Source of the DNA: Bodonicaedibacter sp963693005
GTDB taxonomy: Bacteria; Pseudomonadota; Alphaproteobacteria; UBA6184
NCBI GenBank assembly: GCA_963693005.1
Contig: OY843722.1
Coordinates: 1-35,065 of the forward strand
Direction of reading: 5' to 3'
DNA: 35,065 nt
The notes beneath the pieces are model-generated. The model searched no databases. It was given only the letters and a program-made list of their open reading frames with translations, and had not been told where the DNA came from. Of this stretch, positions 1 through 8,232 are shown one piece after another. Positions within the stretch are counted from its first letter, which is position 1, and the number at the start of each line of letters is the position of its first letter. A program made the translations under genes and the position numbers.

Positions 1-288
1 TCCAACGCCAGCAGCGGCCCGCGGCTCCCGGCGCCCGGCCAAGCTTCCGGAACGGGGGATGGGGGCACCGGAGAAGGGACGCAGAGCCACGACAGCCGCG
101 GCCCACTCCTCTCCCTCGTCGGGTCCGTGGGGTCGAGCAATGCGCACCCACCCGCGTCCCCGACGGCGCACCCGCAGCAAGCCCCGCCGTCCGTCCCTAC
201 GGTTCCGGTGTCTCATGACTCTGCGCATCCGGCACACCGCGCCGTCCGTGACCCGGTGAGCCTCCGGTTGCGGAAGCAGCGCCAATAG
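1..288 (+). CDS. C-terminal fragment of pseudo-cyclase protein
   Basis: These are the last 95 codons of the large low-complexity protein, truncated by the window start. The reading frame begins at base 1 and ends with TAG at 286-288. The sequence equals 20105-20392, the 3' end of the complete gene later in the window. It is rich in Ser, Pro, Gly, Ala and His, with no recognisable domain, and finishes in a short basic tail (VSLRLRKQRQ). The adenylate cyclase gene follows 400 bases downstream on the same strand. It is a real gene end only if another unit lies to the left of the window. Confidence 0.8.
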   Translation, partial: SNASSGPRLPAPGQASGTGDGGTGEGTQSHDSRGPLLSLVGSVGSSNAHPPASPTAHPQQAPPSVPTVPVSHDSAHPAHRAVRDPVSLRLRKQRQ

Positions 289-688
289 AAAACAATGGTC
301 CTCCCCTGCGGCCTTTATCATGTGGGCCTGTCTTGTCATTCCGCTCCTTCAAAAAGAATAGCACGTGATCCGTGCCTGCGAAAGGTGTGCTGATTGTGCT
401 ACAGCCCGCTCAAAGCACGCCAATATCACCGGCGAAAACGAAACTGTCGCCACACAGCCTCACAATCTTCTGTGCCGCGTCCTTTTTTTCTTTTGAAACG
501 ACTCCTCTCTCCGACTATTGGTGAATTCACCCTGTCCGCTCCCGTTGCTCCCTTCGTTATTGTTAGCCCCCTCCCTTGTACTTGTTGTTTGTTGTTTCAA
601 TCAGTGATAAACAGTTTTTTCCCCCAGTGTCCGTTACCTTCGCTTCTTCCTGCGTAGTATCTGAACTCGCACTTTTGATTTCATCACG
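289..688 (+). promoter_or_regulatory. Intergenic region with trans-splice-acceptor-like tract
   Basis: This is the 400-base gap between the pseudo-cyclase stop and the adenylate cyclase ATG. It has lower GC than its surroundings and is pyrimidine-rich on the + strand. There is a C/T block near 480-490, and a tract of six T then five C at 615-625 is followed by AG at 626-627. A second pyrimidine-rich stretch ends in AG at 656-657. Either AG would give a short 5' leader before the ATG at 689. In kinetoplastids such tracts direct spliced-leader addition and polyadenylation of the upstream mRNA. Use here is inferred. No bacterial-type promoter is seen. Confidence 0.5.
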
Positions 689-3600
689 ATGCTTCGACTG
701 ATTCTCAAAGTCGCCCTGGCCGTGACCCTTCTATCGCTGGCCCTCTCCACTGCAGCCGCGACCGTCCACCTCGCTGTCGTGGGGGACTTCAGTGGGCAGC
801 TTACGATCCCGGAGGCCGTGTGGGCCGGGCAGGTCGTCGGCGGGGTCCTCGGTGCGATCGGGGAGCGCGCCGCAGCAGTGGCAGCGGACGGGGCGGCGCT
901 CGATCCGAACGTGCAGCTGCTGACAATCAACGTCACTACTGCCGCTTCCCTGGGCACCGCCGCCGTGCAGTCCCAAGTCGCTTCGACCCTCGCTTCCGCC
1001 CCGACCGTCGTTGCAGTCTTAGCCCCGGCCCGCGGTGCCGCGGCCGAAGGGTCAGTGGCGGCGTGCGTAGCGGCGGGTGTCCCCGTCGTGGGGCCGGAGA
1101 CGACAAACCAATCGCACTACGTCGGCGCGACGCCGGGCAGCAACGGCTCCGCGGTCATCCACTGGCGCCCCGACGCCGTGACGGAGGCAGTGGCGCAGCT
1201 GCGGTTCCTGACCCACGGGCAGGCCCGTGTGCGCCTGACGCTACTTGCTTTCCGCCCGCCGTTTGAAGCTGCCGCTGCCGCTGTGCTCTCAGGCCTCACC
1301 GCGATGGGCCTCCCACCTCCCGTCACCGTCAACCTCACCACCGTTCCAAGCGCTGCCGTCGCAGCGAAGGTCGCTGGAGCTTACGCTACAGCCGCGAAAA
1401 CTCCGCACGGTATTATGCTCCTTCTCGACAACCCAGCGGACGTGGTGGCCGCGGTGCTCGGCGTCGTTGGGGCGGGTGGGCTCCCGAACACAACCTTCTT
1501 CACGGCGCCCTCCTTCGCCACGCTGCCGCTGTGGAAGTACCCGATCAACGGCGCATGGACCGCGCTACCCTTTGCCACGCTGTTCCACGCCTCATCGATT
1601 CCGCACTACGCCGACAGTCGCTTTGTGTTCGCCTCCAAGTTCCGGGCGGCGGCGAGGACCTACGGTGGCGTTGCCGGGGCCGTGCCGTCGCTCGCAGGCA
1701 TCAGCGGATACGCCGCGGCCCGCCTCGTGCTCGCTGCCGTCGACCGCGTCCCCCGCCGCGTCGCCAACACCACTGGGCCGGTGGTCCTTCGAACACTCTA
1801 CGAACTCGAGACCGTGCGGCTCGATGACTGGCAGGTGGGTCCATTCGCTGCGGGGTGCACCGGATACCAGCGGCCGGATGGCGATGCGTGCTCGTGCAAC
1901 AGCGGTGGTCGCGTTGTGTTCACCACAAGGGTCAACGAGACCACTGGTCTCACGGAGCCGTGGAGAGAGACATCAGGCTCGACGTTCAACTCGGCGGAGG
2001 TCTTGGTTCCGCCGTCCAAATGTGGCATCGACCCGCCGACGATCCTCAAGACGCCCCACATCCAAGTATCGTTTTTCGATGATTCCGTTCCGCAGCCAAC
2101 GCTCGAGGTGCAGTACTTCAGCCTCTTCTTCGCCACGACGCTCCTCGACGCGAACTACGCAGCAAACACAGTGCGAAAGCACTTGTACTCTCTGTCGGAG
2201 GTAGTGCGCAACATCTCGCGAGCCAGGATTGGCCAGCTTGCCGACCGCTACTCCATCTTCCTTATGGTCGCCGCGTCGTCGGTCGACATGCGCGCCGCGA
2301 TGATCACACCGGCCCTCCCGTTGCTGGCCTTCGCCGAGAGCCGCTTCACATACTACGACGCCGACCCAGACACGATGCCGTACGACCAGTGGAACCCGAA
2401 CTTCATCCCACTGATGCCTACCTTGGCCGACTTCGCCCACACCGCCGCCGCCTACGCCGTGAACCTCGGCCGCGGTGGGAGCATCCACATCCTCGCCGAC
2501 ACTGATGTGCTCGCGTCACTTGCTCGCCGGTCAGTCGAAACGCTTGCTGGGGCTTCGCCTGCTTCGGTCCGCGTCGTCAATGCTCAGAAGAACGTGACGG
2601 CCCAATCCGTGTATCCTCCGCAGGGCGGTTCCGCCGGGACCTTCATCATGGTCGTGTCTCAGAACCCGCTGCTCTTAAGGGCGGCTCAGAAAGCAGCGCT
2701 GGAGTTGATGCCAGGCGGGGCCATCTTCGTTCTTTGCAGCTCGGAGTTTGTTCTTGCGCGAGCCTTGGAGCCGACCGCTGCAGTTGCGACAAACGTTATG
2801 TTCACGTCGGGACTTCCAACCTTCACTGCGGAAGGAGCGAGGGGCAATCCAATTTACTCGTACGGTGCAGTCATCGCTCGCTTCGTCGTCGCCTTCACGA
2901 ACCTTGACACAGGCACGCGCTCCACCGCCCAGGCCTCCATCGATGCCCTCTACGATGTGGGGAGTCTCAGTGCGAGCACAATTTCTGTCGGGCCGCTGTC
3001 CAAGATCGATTGCGGCCTCACTACCCCAAGTTCAGTTCGGCCGGCGGGGCAGTGCCAGTGCAGCAAAGGGCTGACCACGTTCCACATTCGGAATCTCACG
3101 TCGTGGGCGATCACTCTTGGCGCCGCGGTTCTCGGTTCCCCCGTTGTCCCATCGGACGGCAGCCCACTCTTTACCTTCCGCCTCCCTGACTGTGGTGTGC
3201 GCTATGTGGCGCTTCCGCCAGAGGAGACGGGGCTGCGCGGGACGGCGTTGCTCTTGACCGTCACTGGGTCTACTGTTGCTGCTGTGGCCATCGTCGGCGT
3301 CGTTGCCTTCGCTTTCTACTACTTCTGCGTCGTGCGCGTGACGATCCGCGACACGTCGGCAGCGCCGAAGGACGCGTCTCAACCCTTCGCGATGGTGTTC
3401 ACCGACATTCAGGCTTCGACAACACTCTGGGCCCATGCGCCGCACGCCATGGGACCCGCGTTGGACACACACCATTCTCTTCTCCGCCGACTCATCGAAG
3501 AGTACAAAGGATACGAAGTGAAAACAATCGGTGACTCTTTCATGGTCGCCTTTAACGACCTGCCACTCGCGATAGACTTTGCCCTTGCCGTCCAAGGCTC

Positions 3601-4600
3601 TCTCTATGAGTATGACTGGGGCACGGGCGTTCTCGACTCGACGTACCGGCAGCTCGGCTTCGGAGCAGTGCCCGACGGCTGCACGGCACCACCGACCGTC
3701 GATGAGCAGCCTGAGTACGACTCGCTGTGGAACGGGCTGCGTGTTCGCGTCGGCGTTCATTATGGGATGGGCGACATAAAATTCGACGAGACCTCCAAAG
3801 GGTACGACTACTACGGCACCGTGGTGAACACGGCGGCGCGTGTCGAAGGTGTCGGGCATGGCGGGCAGATCATTGTGACGGAAGATTCCATCAACCGCCT
3901 CGCCACTCTCGGCATGGAGATCCCGCCGTGCTGCGTTGTGCTGGACCTCGGCCCTCAGCGGCTTCGAGGTCTAAGCGAACCCGTTCACCTCACACAACTT
4001 CTTCCGGAGGCCCTCGCGGCACGCTCCTTTCCGCCGCTTCGTCTTGACATTGAAATCGACGTGGAGGAAGAAGCAACCAACATGGCTGCGACCGGACCAA
4101 CGCCTGGGCGAGATCCGACCCTCGAACCGCAACAGGACCACCCATCCGACGGGGAGAGCTCGTCGAATGCGCTGGAGGCCGTTGCCACGCGCCTCGCGTG
4201 CGGTAACGTCCAGTCCACTCCACAAGCCGTCCTTTTTGCGCATGAAGTACTGCACCGCGCCGTTGCTCCGCTACCACAGAAGGAACAGTTGTCTTTCGCG
4301 AAAAGGATCGCCGGTGCGTGGCGCGTTCCAGCCGAACCGCCCTTCACAGGAGCCCTGCGGCGCTCAGCTCGCTCTCTCCCCCCGCAAGAACTTCTCATGG
4401 TGCAGGTCGCTGCGCGGGCCCTGCAAGCCGCTACATCTGTCAGCAACTTCTTCACCAACACTTCAGTGCCCGAAGATCGAAAGTCCGCAACTGCCAGCGG
4501 GGAGCAAAGCTGCCGGCGTGTCTCGGCGTCGACGTCCCACGGCGGTGTTCTCCCTGTGTTGCTGCCGACGCCGAAGCACATCTGTAATGCGAATGCCTGA
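689..4600 (+). CDS. Receptor-type adenylate cyclase (GRESAG4-like), copy 1
   Basis: A 1303-residue type I membrane protein expected to make cAMP from ATP at the surface or flagellar membrane. Residues 1-24 form a signal peptide. Two consecutive PBP-like ectodomain modules follow, each ending in a Cys-X-Cys motif (C401/C403 and C789/C791), as in trypanosomal cyclases. One membrane helix lies at about 852-880. The class III cyclase domain spans about 898-1090: FTDI with metal-binding D906, KTIGD with D949, the GYDYYG motif with D1040, and NTAAR with transition-state N1047 and R1051. All key residues are present, so it should be active. A low-complexity C-terminal tail of about 200 residues follows. 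ATG 689 directly precedes the signal peptide. The family normally works as a dimer. The translation is identical to the second copy. Family assignment is very secure; the activating ligand is unknown. Confidence 0.95.
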   Translation: MLRLILKVALAVTLLSLALSTAAATVHLAVVGDFSGQLTIPEAVWAGQVVGGVLGAIGERAAAVAADGAALDPNVQLLTINVTTAASLGTAAVQSQVASTLASAPTVVAVLAPARGAAAEGSVAACVAAGVPVVGPETTNQSHYVGATPGSNGSAVIHWRPDAVTEAVAQLRFLTHGQARVRLTLLAFRPPFEAAAAAVLSGLTAMGLPPPVTVNLTTVPSAAVAAKVAGAYATAAKTPHGIMLLLDNPADVVAAVLGVVGAGGLPNTTFFTAPSFATLPLWKYPINGAWTALPFATLFHASSIPHYADSRFVFASKFRAAARTYGGVAGAVPSLAGISGYAAARLVLAAVDRVPRRVANTTGPVVLRTLYELETVRLDDWQVGPFAAGCTGYQRPDGDACSCNSGGRVVFTTRVNETTGLTEPWRETSGSTFNSAEVLVPPSKCGIDPPTILKTPHIQVSFFDDSVPQPTLEVQYFSLFFATTLLDANYAANTVRKHLYSLSEVVRNISRARIGQLADRYSIFLMVAASSVDMRAAMITPALPLLAFAESRFTYYDADPDTMPYDQWNPNFIPLMPTLADFAHTAAAYAVNLGRGGSIHILADTDVLASLARRSVETLAGASPASVRVVNAQKNVTAQSVYPPQGGSAGTFIMVVSQNPLLLRAAQKAALELMPGGAIFVLCSSEFVLARALEPTAAVATNVMFTSGLPTFTAEGARGNPIYSYGAVIARFVVAFTNLDTGTRSTAQASIDALYDVGSLSASTISVGPLSKIDCGLTTPSSVRPAGQCQCSKGLTTFHIRNLTSWAITLGAAVLGSPVVPSDGSPLFTFRLPDCGVRYVALPPEETGLRGTALLLTVTGSTVAAVAIVGVVAFAFYYFCVVRVTIRDTSAAPKDASQPFAMVFTDIQASTTLWAHAPHAMGPALDTHHSLLRRLIEEYKGYEVKTIGDSFMVAFNDLPLAIDFALAVQGSLYEYDWGTGVLDSTYRQLGFGAVPDGCTAPPTVDEQPEYDSLWNGLRVRVGVHYGMGDIKFDETSKGYDYYGTVVNTAARVEGVGHGGQIIVTEDSINRLATLGMEIPPCCVVLDLGPQRLRGLSEPVHLTQLLPEALAARSFPPLRLDIEIDVEEEATNMAATGPTPGRDPTLEPQQDHPSDGESSSNALEAVATRLACGNVQSTPQAVLFAHEVLHRAVAPLPQKEQLSFAKRIAGAWRVPAEPPFTGALRRSARSLPPQELLMVQVAARALQAATSVSNFFTNTSVPEDRKSATASGEQSCRRVSASTSHGGVLPVLLPTPKHICNANA

Positions 4601-5206
4601 TCTTTGGTACGTAAGAGTACGCTCCTTCCTCTTCGTTGTGGGCTCTCTCCCGAGACGCAAAACCACCAAACCAAACCACCACCGGCCACAGTCGGCCAAA
4701 TCCTGCTTTTTTTGTTTTCCCTTCCTTTCCACCAACGCCAAAGAAAATGTCACCGACGCGTGCTGCGCTGCCTGCAAGAAACACCCTGTTGCTTCCAGCC
4801 CTCGACTCTAGTTGATCCGCTGTCCACTGCTTCGCCAACCGTCCCAGGTGCTCTGTTGTTTCAATGTCCTTTCTGTTGCTGAGATGTTGCACCCCAGCAT
4901 GAATGCTTGGACACCGCTGGCGTCGCAGAGACTGGTGAGACCGCGCCCCCCACCGAGCATGACATCTATCTCACCTTGCGGAGATTGTAAGATGCCTCAA
5001 TGCTCGCGAACACCGTGCCCTTCTGTGTACGTTCCGCGCGCTCCCGTTCGTCAACGTCGCCACCGTCGACCAGCTGTCCGACAGCGAAGAGAAAGTTAGA
5101 ACGAGAAAAGAGGAAAAGTGGTGTTTTTTACTCCCCTTGGTCCCCTGCGACAAGCCGACCAGGGCTCCGGGTACGCCGACGACCCCTGCCATCTTTTTAC
5201 CTGTAC
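4601..5206. other. Convergent intergenic region (no gene seen)
   Basis: This lies between the adenylate cyclase stop (+) and the end of the recombinase-like ORF (-), so transcription converges here. It holds a long pyrimidine run at about 4707-4730 that could help form the cyclase mRNA 3' end. A minus-strand frame that may extend the recombinase-like protein runs through 5192-4971 in this copy but stops at 25234 in the other, because of a 1-nt indel in a C run near 5131. I see no RNA gene. Confidence 0.4.
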
Positions 5207-5950
5207 CTACCCAGTACTCCCCCGAACGAGGTCACGCGGGGTAGTCAGGTACACAGGCTTTATACACCTTCCGCCATAGGACCGTCCGCTGGGCTCGTGC
5301 TTGAACCGTCCGGGGTGCTTTCCAGTGGCCCGCCACTTCGTCGTCTCGAGGCAAATGCGGCTCAGACTCAGCGCGCTGAGGTCCGCCTCTCGGAAACAGC
5401 ACCCCTCCATCAGCAGGAGGCCACGCGCGATGATGCCCTCGCCCCTCCGGTAAGCTAGCTCGTAGAGCCTGTCGAACTCCTCCTGCTCGATGGCCCCTCG
5501 CTTGGGGCACAGGCGCGCCCGCTCCTGGCGCTCCTGAACGTCCCGGACCTCGAACCCGGCGATCAGGCGAAATAGGTCCTTGCGGACCGCTGGGCGACCA
5601 ACCCTGTCCCCGCATACCCCGCCCGAAGCCCACTCCTGAGACGAGCGTGCGCAGCGTGGAATGCGGCTCGACGGCACCCAGGGGGAGCCCGCGACTTCCC
5701 TGCTGGGCCCAAGGGTTTGGCGAACTCCAGACGGAGGAATCGGGACCATGTGCTCGTGCTCTGAGCCCCCGGCCACCTCGATAACCTCCGCCTCGTAGCG
5801 ATCGTAGTCTCGGACTGTGCCCTCGGCGAGACGCGCTCGGTGCGTCGTCCATGCCCACTCTCGGTCCAGCTCTCCCTCCTCGTCGAGGGGTTCCGCGCGC
5901 CCCGGCGGGGCATCGTCGGAATCGCTGGATGAGAAGGCGTAGTCCTCCAT
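5207..5950 (-). CDS. Probable tyrosine recombinase, N-terminal part (copy 1, frame-disturbed)
   Basis: The ATG at 5950 sits in a full Kozak-like context (GCCACCATGG), five bases after a CAG that ends a pyrimidine-rich tract on this strand, so the start is well supported. The acidic N-terminus leads into a helical core-binding-like region, then a segment matching tyrosine-recombinase box I (GCCFREADLSAL), whose Arg codon is at 5390-5392. Compared with the second copy, three extra bases near 5590, 5660 and 5744 put about 49 middle residues in a wrong frame before the frame is restored. Boxes with the later His/Arg residues and the catalytic Tyr are absent, so it is truncated or inactive. It lies 95 bases after the Gag-like ORF, the order found in VIPER/DIRS-type retroelements. 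Family call is moderate. Confidence 0.5.
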   Translation of the reverse strand: MEDYAFSSSDSDDAPPGRAEPLDEEGELDREWAWTTHRARLAEGTVRDYDRYEAEVIEVAGGSEHEHMVPIPPSGVRQTLGPSREVAGSPWVPSSRIPRCARSSQEWASGGVCGDRVGRPAVRKDLFRLIAGFEVRDVQERQERARLCPKRGAIEQEEFDRLYELAYRRGEGIIARGLLLMEGCCFREADLSALSLSRICLETTKWRATGKHPGRFKHEPSGRSYGGRCIKPVYLTTPRDLVRGSTG

Positions 5951-5958
5951 GGTGGCTG
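5951..5958 (-). promoter_or_regulatory. Splice-acceptor-like CAG plus Kozak context of recombinase ORF
   Basis: On the minus strand a C/T-rich stretch is followed by CAG (AG at 5956-5957) and then CCACC directly before the ATG at 5950. The arrangement is identical in the second copy (AG at 26063-26064). It suggests the recombinase ORF was expressed as its own trans-spliced mRNA rather than only as a Gag fusion. Use as a splice site is inferred. Confidence 0.45.
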
Positions 5959-6044
5959 GAATACACGGTCACACAGACAGTGGAAAGAAAGATCTACAGT
6001 GGGGGGGTCATCACTCTCCTGGTACGAGAGAGGGGTTACGTGAC

Positions 6045-6899
6045 TCACTTGGCCGGGGACGGGCACACCTTCTGCTTGTGCCCCACGCCCTGGCACCGGC
6101 GGCACCGGATCACGCCGTCGTCCTCCAGCTTGGGGCCCTTGGACGCACGGCGCTCGGCGGACCGGGAGCGCCCCACCGCGACGTCGCCCTGCCGCGTGTG
6201 CACCACCGTCGGCTGGGGTTCGAACACGTAGAGACGCCGGCTGACCGCCGTCCGGAGCGACGCGATGTCGGGGTTCGCTGAGCGTGTGCGCCAGCTTGGC
6301 TTCGTCCACCGGTTCCGCCCCGTCATCGTGGCGGAGGATGGTCACCAACCGGGCCGCCAAGGCGCACAGCGAAGGCCGCAGGAAGGACTCGTACTCGTCC
6401 GGCATACCCAAAAGGGCCGGCCCCCCATGCTCGAGCGCGTGCTGTGTAGCGCGGCGGATGTGCTGCCGAGCGAGCTGGGCTTGGCGACTGAGCACTTCCT
6501 CCATGGATCGCTTGGTGCCGCTCGGGAACCGCACATCTCCGCTGAGCGCGAGAGCCAACTCATGGCTCAACTGGGCGGGCCCCCTCCGGGCCCACGAGCT
6601 GGTGCCCCAGGCGAGCCGTGTTGAACTGCTTCTCGTGTCCCTCCGCCTCCGCCTGGATGTTGTGGATCTCCACGGCCTGGTTGCGGATCCCGGTCTTGTG
6701 GGTACGGGACAGCGGCAGGTGGGCCGTAGGCCGCCCGCTCCTCTTGGCGCGCGCGGTCCGCCGCCGCCTGCCGTCGCACCAAGTGCTTCACGTCCGCGGG
6801 TTCGAACCCTAGATCGATCTGGCCGCCCTCTCCAGGCCGTACGATCCGCTTGTCCCGGCGAGGTTCCGGGAGTCCTCCCAGACCTGGCGCGTCGCCCAT
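6045..6899 (-). pseudogene. Gag-like protein with CCHC zinc knuckle (copy 1, frameshifted)
   Basis: This is a retroelement-type Gag. Its C-terminus, just before the TGA, carries a zinc knuckle of form C-X2-C-X4-H-X4-C (CRRCQGVGHKQKVC, about 6062-6115), preceded by an Arg/Ser-rich linker. The N-terminal two thirds are helical and charged. The ATG at 6899 lies about 40 bases after a pyrimidine-rich tract ending in CAG (AG at 6939-6940, minus sense), which favours this start. The frame is also open upstream to 7076, without an ATG. Extra bases relative to the second copy near 6280 and 6690 break this copy. A further shift near 6580-6590 is shared by both copies. With frames corrected the product is about 285 residues. 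It binds RNA in known families; activity here is unknown. Confidence 0.6.
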
Positions 6900-7351
6900 T
6901 GGGTCTATCACAAGCCCTAGCCGCTCATACCGCTGACCCTGAATGGAGGCGGGGGCGACCAGGCCGGAGTAACCAAAAGAAAAATTGGTCGGACGTGAGT
7001 GTCGCGCTTGATCGTTCTCGGTGAGTTTTGTGGCCTGGTGTTCGGCAACTCTGTACACAAGGCACTCCGGTAGATATCACAGGTTTTCCCACTACCGTTC
7101 AGAAAATCAGAACAGACACTCTCCTGCACTTGAGGTTGTGCCCGTTCAATGGGTGTGGTGTCTCTTCAACCCGTTTCACAGAGGTATGTCGATGTAAGCA
7201 CCGTGGAGGCGAACACTGCAAATGTGCAAAATCACCTTTGAAAGGCAGACAAACCGTCCGGACGATTCGGCTTTCACTCGCGTTTTGATTTGCTTGGGCT
7301 CGGAAGCGCCTTGCACGGAGACTGCTTGAGTCGCTGCCGCTGTACAAGGTC
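6900..7351. other. Gag 5' flank; no clear gene
   Basis: On the minus strand this holds the presumed leader of the Gag-like ORF, with poly-T then C-rich runs ending in CAG near 6939. A 12-bp segment at about 6925-6936 is missing from the second copy; it falls in the presumed leader, or removes four in-frame codons if translation starts further upstream. The rest, to 7351, has lower GC and no ORF I can support. Confidence 0.35.
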
Positions 7352-7681
7352 ATGCAGCCGCTCGTCGAGGCCACGGCGCTCACGGACGAGGACGTCGCGG
7401 ACCCTCTGCTCACCGCGGCGAGCCTTGCGGTGTCGATCATCGAGCGGCGGACGTCGGCGACGGCGGAGCAGTGGAACATGGCGCAGCTCCTGCTCGGCCT
7501 GGTGGATGAGCTGTCGACAGTGGCTCTCCGACGAGATATTCGAGAGGAGAAGCAGGCGTGGCGGGGCTGGAGAGAGCGCAATACCTGTGCGAACACGGCC
7601 TTTCAAATTCTTCATGACACGCCCCCTGAGGCCGTTCAACCTCTATCTCGCCTTGCGCGGAGCCGCGTGATTCTTGGATGA
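7352..7681 (+). CDS. Unrecognised small ORF (109 aa), copy 1
   Basis: The product is not recognised. The frame is open from about 7289 and the first ATG is at 7352. The conceptual protein is Leu/Ala/Glu-rich and looks largely helical, with no signal peptide or membrane segment. Its composition is more protein-like than the Arg/Ser-rich reading of the opposite strand. It is on the + strand, opposite to the flanking Gag-like and ABCA genes, and ends about 100 bases before the 71-bp repeat array. It could be a remnant of an older gene or a chance frame. It is identical in the second copy, but that gives little support because the whole region is identical. Confidence 0.3.
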   Translation: MQPLVEATALTDEDVADPLLTAASLAVSIIERRTSATAEQWNMAQLLLGLVDELSTVALRRDIREEKQAWRGWRERNTCANTAFQILHDTPPEAVQPLSRLARSRVILG

Positions 7682-7785
7682 TCCTCTGAGTGCCACTACT
7701 GGCCGTCTGATATCCATGTCCCTTGTTTCAGGATGGCCGTCAAAAGCCGCGGATCGATCAAGCGCACCTTTCTTTTATTTTAGAC

Positions 7786-8232
7786 CGGAGAGCACCGACT
7801 CCGGCGTCTTCACGCCACCGCGACTCAGCGCAGCAGCCCGGCAGGCACACCAGGCCGGAGAGCACCGACTCCCGGCGTCTTCACGCCACCGCGACTCAGC
7901 GCAGCAGCCCGGCAGGCACACCAGGCCGGAGAGCACCGACTCCCGGCGTCTTCACGCCACCGCGACTCAGCGCAGCAGCCCGGCAGGCACACCAGGCCGG
8001 AGAGCACCGACTCCCGGCGTCTTCACGCCACCGCGACTCAGCGCAGCAGCCCGGCAGGCACACCAGGCCGGAGAGCACCGACTCCCGGCGTCTTCACGCC
8101 ACCGCGACTCAGCGCAGCAGCCCGGCAGGCACACCAGGCCGGAGAGCACCGACTCCCGGCGTCTTCACGCCACCGCGACTCAGCGCAGCAGCCCGGCAGG
8201 CACACCAGGCCGGAGAGCACCGACTCCCGGCG
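7786..8232. repeat. 71-bp tandem repeat array (6 units + partial), copy 1
   Basis: There are six head-to-tail units starting at 7786, 7856, 7927, 7998, 8069 and 8140, then a 22-base partial unit from 8211. The first unit is 70 bp because it lacks one C; the others are 71 bp and look identical. Each unit holds a perfect 5-bp inverted repeat around a 4-base loop (GGCGT-CTTC-ACGCC). No + strand frame of the unit contains a stop, so long ORFs across the array are a by-product: 71 is not a multiple of three and the frame rotates each unit. No spacers are present. A T-rich tract ending in AG (7782-7783) abuts the first unit. Confidence 0.97.

Noticed and set aside
1245..2204. Arg/Ser-rich 319-codon frame overlapping the receptor cyclase
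   Set aside because: Shadow frame of a GC-rich coding region; the cyclase frame is secure from its domains.
6798..6809. tRNA T-arm-like GGGTTCGAACCC
   Set aside because: Only a short palindrome inside the Gag-like coding frame; no acceptor, D or anticodon arms fit around it.
7786..8232. Possible CRISPR array
   Set aside because: Units are contiguous 71-bp repeats with no variable spacers, in an apparently eukaryotic context with no cas genes.
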